A stretch of DNA of 37,694 nt, taken from Deltaproteobacteria bacterium. Its GTDB lineage: Bacteria; Desulfobacterota; Dissulfuribacteria; Dissulfuribacterales; QOAL01. Made by a program: the position numbers and the translations under genes. The first letter of the stretch is position 1, and each line of letters opens with the position of its first letter. The stretch spans positions 1 to 37,694 of the forward strand of contig JALWYO010000118.1 of the NCBI GenBank assembly GCA_026992735.1. Direction: 5' to 3'. Below, in pieces: positions 36,460 through 37,694 of this stretch. Below the pieces are notes generated by a model, which saw only the letters and a program-made list of their open reading frames with translations, did not search any database and was not told the origin of the DNA.

Positions 36460-37587
36460 TTAATTGTTCGCATTTTTTGATTGCTGGAATTTTTCTTCAA
36501 ATAACCTTTGAGCTTCTTGTTGTTTTGATTTGACATTTCCCAATATAGCATGAAAATTGTCTAACAGGATATCAACAATATATTTGTCAAGCGATTTATC
36601 AGTAGTTTTGGACATCAATACATATCTAATTTGTTTTTCATCCATGCTGTTTCTGTAGGGCCTATCTTCAGACAAGGCTGTAAAAATATCTGCGACACTT
36701 ATTATTCTTGATCCAATATTTATTTTGTCTGCCTTGAGATGAAAAGGATATCCTGATCCATCAAGTTTCTCATGATGAAAGGCCGCCCATTCTGCTATTG
36801 AATCAAGACCTCCGATAGTGCTCAAGACTGTATAAGTGAAATATGCATGTTGTTTGATTATCTCAAATTCCTTTTTTGTTAAACGTCCTGGTTTCTCCAA
36901 TATATAATTGGGTACCGCCAGTTTTCCCAAGTCATGTAAATGTCCTGCAATTTCTATTTGCGCTATTTCATGATCAGCAAATCCAAAATATTGTGCGAGC
37001 ATTACAGCACATTCTGCCACACCAGATGAATGTGTTGTGGTAAATTTTGATTTAAAATCAATAAGATGTCTAAAGGTATGGGCAATTGACAGGATATCAT
37101 TTTTAAATAATTGCGTCTGTCGGAACGGGCCGAAATGCAGCAGTAACGAATACAAACGGGATGAAACTAAATCGAACCAGAAATCTTCACTATGAGATAT
37201 TTCTATAAATATATCTACTATATCTGGGTGAATTTCGGAGCCAGACAGAGAGGCTACCTTGTCCCTAATTCTATCCACTTGATGAAAGATATATTGATTG
37301 CGGATAATGGATCTTTCAACTATATCTGCTAAAGCAACTATTTGAGATTCTGTAACATCAGGAGAGTCAATTGGCGCATCCCAGGTTTGCCATGATCTAT
37401 GATGATTTCTAACAATTTTAGCCGCTGGACTCAAGAGAGGAGATAATTTAAATAATGTCTCTCCAAGAATGCAATGTGTATCAATATTGATTTTCTCGAA
37501 ACCATTATGAAGTTGAATTTTTTCTTCTAATGACAATGCACCTATATCATGTAAAATAGCTGCTAAGATGAAATAGTCATGACTTAA
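36460..37587 (-). CDS. tandem HD / HD-GYP domain phosphohydrolase, 5' end interrupted
   Basis: The C-terminal half is an HD-GYP domain, a candidate cyclic di-GMP phosphodiesterase, with HLHDLGKLAVP, HHEKLDGSGYP and ISVADIFTALSEDRPYR. The N-terminal half is a second, divergent HD domain: LSHDYFILAAILHDIGALSLEEK (in two parts), DTHCILGETLF and RNHHRSW. Read backwards from a TTG at 37536, the frame stays open to the window edge, so that TTG is not a true start. Conserved sequence stops at about 37587, where an inverted-repeat element begins and the translation turns unrelated. Base composition is clearly more AT-rich than in neighbours, suggesting foreign origin. The gene is probably disrupted. 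Confidence 0.75.
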   Translation of the reverse strand, partial: LSHDYFILAAILHDIGALSLEEKIQLHNGFEKINIDTHCILGETLFKLSPLLSPAAKIVRNHHRSWQTWDAPIDSPDVTESQIVALADIVERSIIRNQYIFHQVDRIRDKVASLSGSEIHPDIVDIFIEISHSEDFWFDLVSSRLYSLLLHFGPFRQTQLFKNDILSIAHTFRHLIDFKSKFTTTHSSGVAECAVMLAQYFGFADHEIAQIEIAGHLHDLGKLAVPNYILEKPGRLTKKEFEIIKQHAYFTYTVLSTIGGLDSIAEWAAFHHEKLDGSGYPFHLKADKINIGSRIISVADIFTALSEDRPYRNSMDEKQIRYVLMSKTTDKSLDKYIVDILLDNFHAILGNVKSKQQEAQRLFEEKFQQSKNANN

Positions 37588-37694
37588 TCTGACATTCCGT
37601 GTATAGTAACGAGATGAAAGGCCCTGCCGAGTGCTGCCGAAGGCTAGTACGAAGGCGGGCCTAAGAAAAGGAGGAATGTCAGATGAATCAGCAA
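37587..37694 (+). mobile_element. left end of a probable insertion element with start of its gene
   Basis: ATCTGACATTCC (37587-37598) is repeated as its exact inverse GGAATGTCAGAT at 37673-37684, enclosing about 75 nt. An inner hairpin of GGCCC/GGGCC plus GCC/GGC lies between them. GGAGG (37670-37674) stands 8 nt before an ATG (37683, then AAT CAG CAA to the edge), so a plus-strand gene seems to begin here. The repeat covers part of this ribosome binding site and start codon. The element begins exactly where homology of the minus-strand HD-GYP gene ends. Identity of the element (insertion sequence, MITE or other) cannot be settled from 108 bases. Confidence 0.4.

Noticed and set aside
37587-37694. 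Group II intron 5' end at the right edge (RT start preceded by a DIVa-like hairpin)
   Set aside because: Only about 95 nt separate the element's boundary from the ATG, far too little for intron domains I-III, and no clear GUGYG boundary is present.

Overview
The window is a compact stretch of bacterial chromosome. The gene families point to a Gram-negative bacterium of the former Deltaproteobacteria (Desulfobacterota). It has a meso-DAP-type MurE, a tilS-ftsH-folP-cdaA-cdaR-glmM block, citramalate synthase, a CooC-type nickel ATPase, a two-subunit VC_2705-like sodium symporter and a small WW..RF..DP.W J-protein. Arginine is very often AGG and isoleucine often ATA, a codon habit common in thermophiles. 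The lineage is an inference from gene content; there is no rRNA or tRNA gene in the window.

Layout: 1-1061 holds a C-terminal fragment of a PEP/pyruvate-binding protein. 1157-3435 is a two-gene unit: a tyrosine/dual-specificity phosphatase fused to a cysteine-rich YkgJ-like domain, then a THUMP-domain rRNA methyltransferase. A terminator, a sigma70-type promoter and a four-repeat MraZ operator follow. They lead into a continuous division and cell-wall (dcw) operon at 3652-19494: mraZ, rsmH, ftsL, an ftsI-like gene, a murE-murF fusion, mraY, murD, murG, murC, murB, ftsQ, ftsA, ftsZ. Convergent to it, on the minus strand from 27649 down to 19581, is an FKBP isomerase (SlyD type), tilS, ftsH, folP, cdaA, cdaR and glmM. 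This block links tRNA maturation, proteolysis, folate, c-di-AMP signalling and the UDP-GlcNAc supply that feeds the dcw enzymes. Plus-strand 27889-32316 carries a J-protein, lysC, cimA, a membrane helix-hairpin-helix protein and cooC. 32511-34646 encodes the symporter small and large subunits and ends in a strong terminator. Minus-strand 34837-36389 encodes CvpA, a small winged-helix-like protein and a DUF374 acyltransferase. The right edge holds an AT-rich HD/HD-GYP gene whose 5' part is interrupted by a structured, inverted-repeat-bounded element.

The most interesting observation is in the dcw operon. The protein at the ftsI position keeps the class B PBP architecture and a PASTA domain, but all three catalytic motifs (SxxK, SxN, KTG) are missing. 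At the same time ftsW, normally between murD and murG, is absent, and those two genes overlap. The septal glycan polymerase and its transpeptidase partner thus appear to have been lost together at this locus, leaving a non-catalytic FtsI-like protein in an otherwise complete operon. This suggests that septal peptidoglycan synthesis has been handed to another SEDS/PBP pair or works differently in this lineage.

No gene-free stretch is longer than 300 bases.
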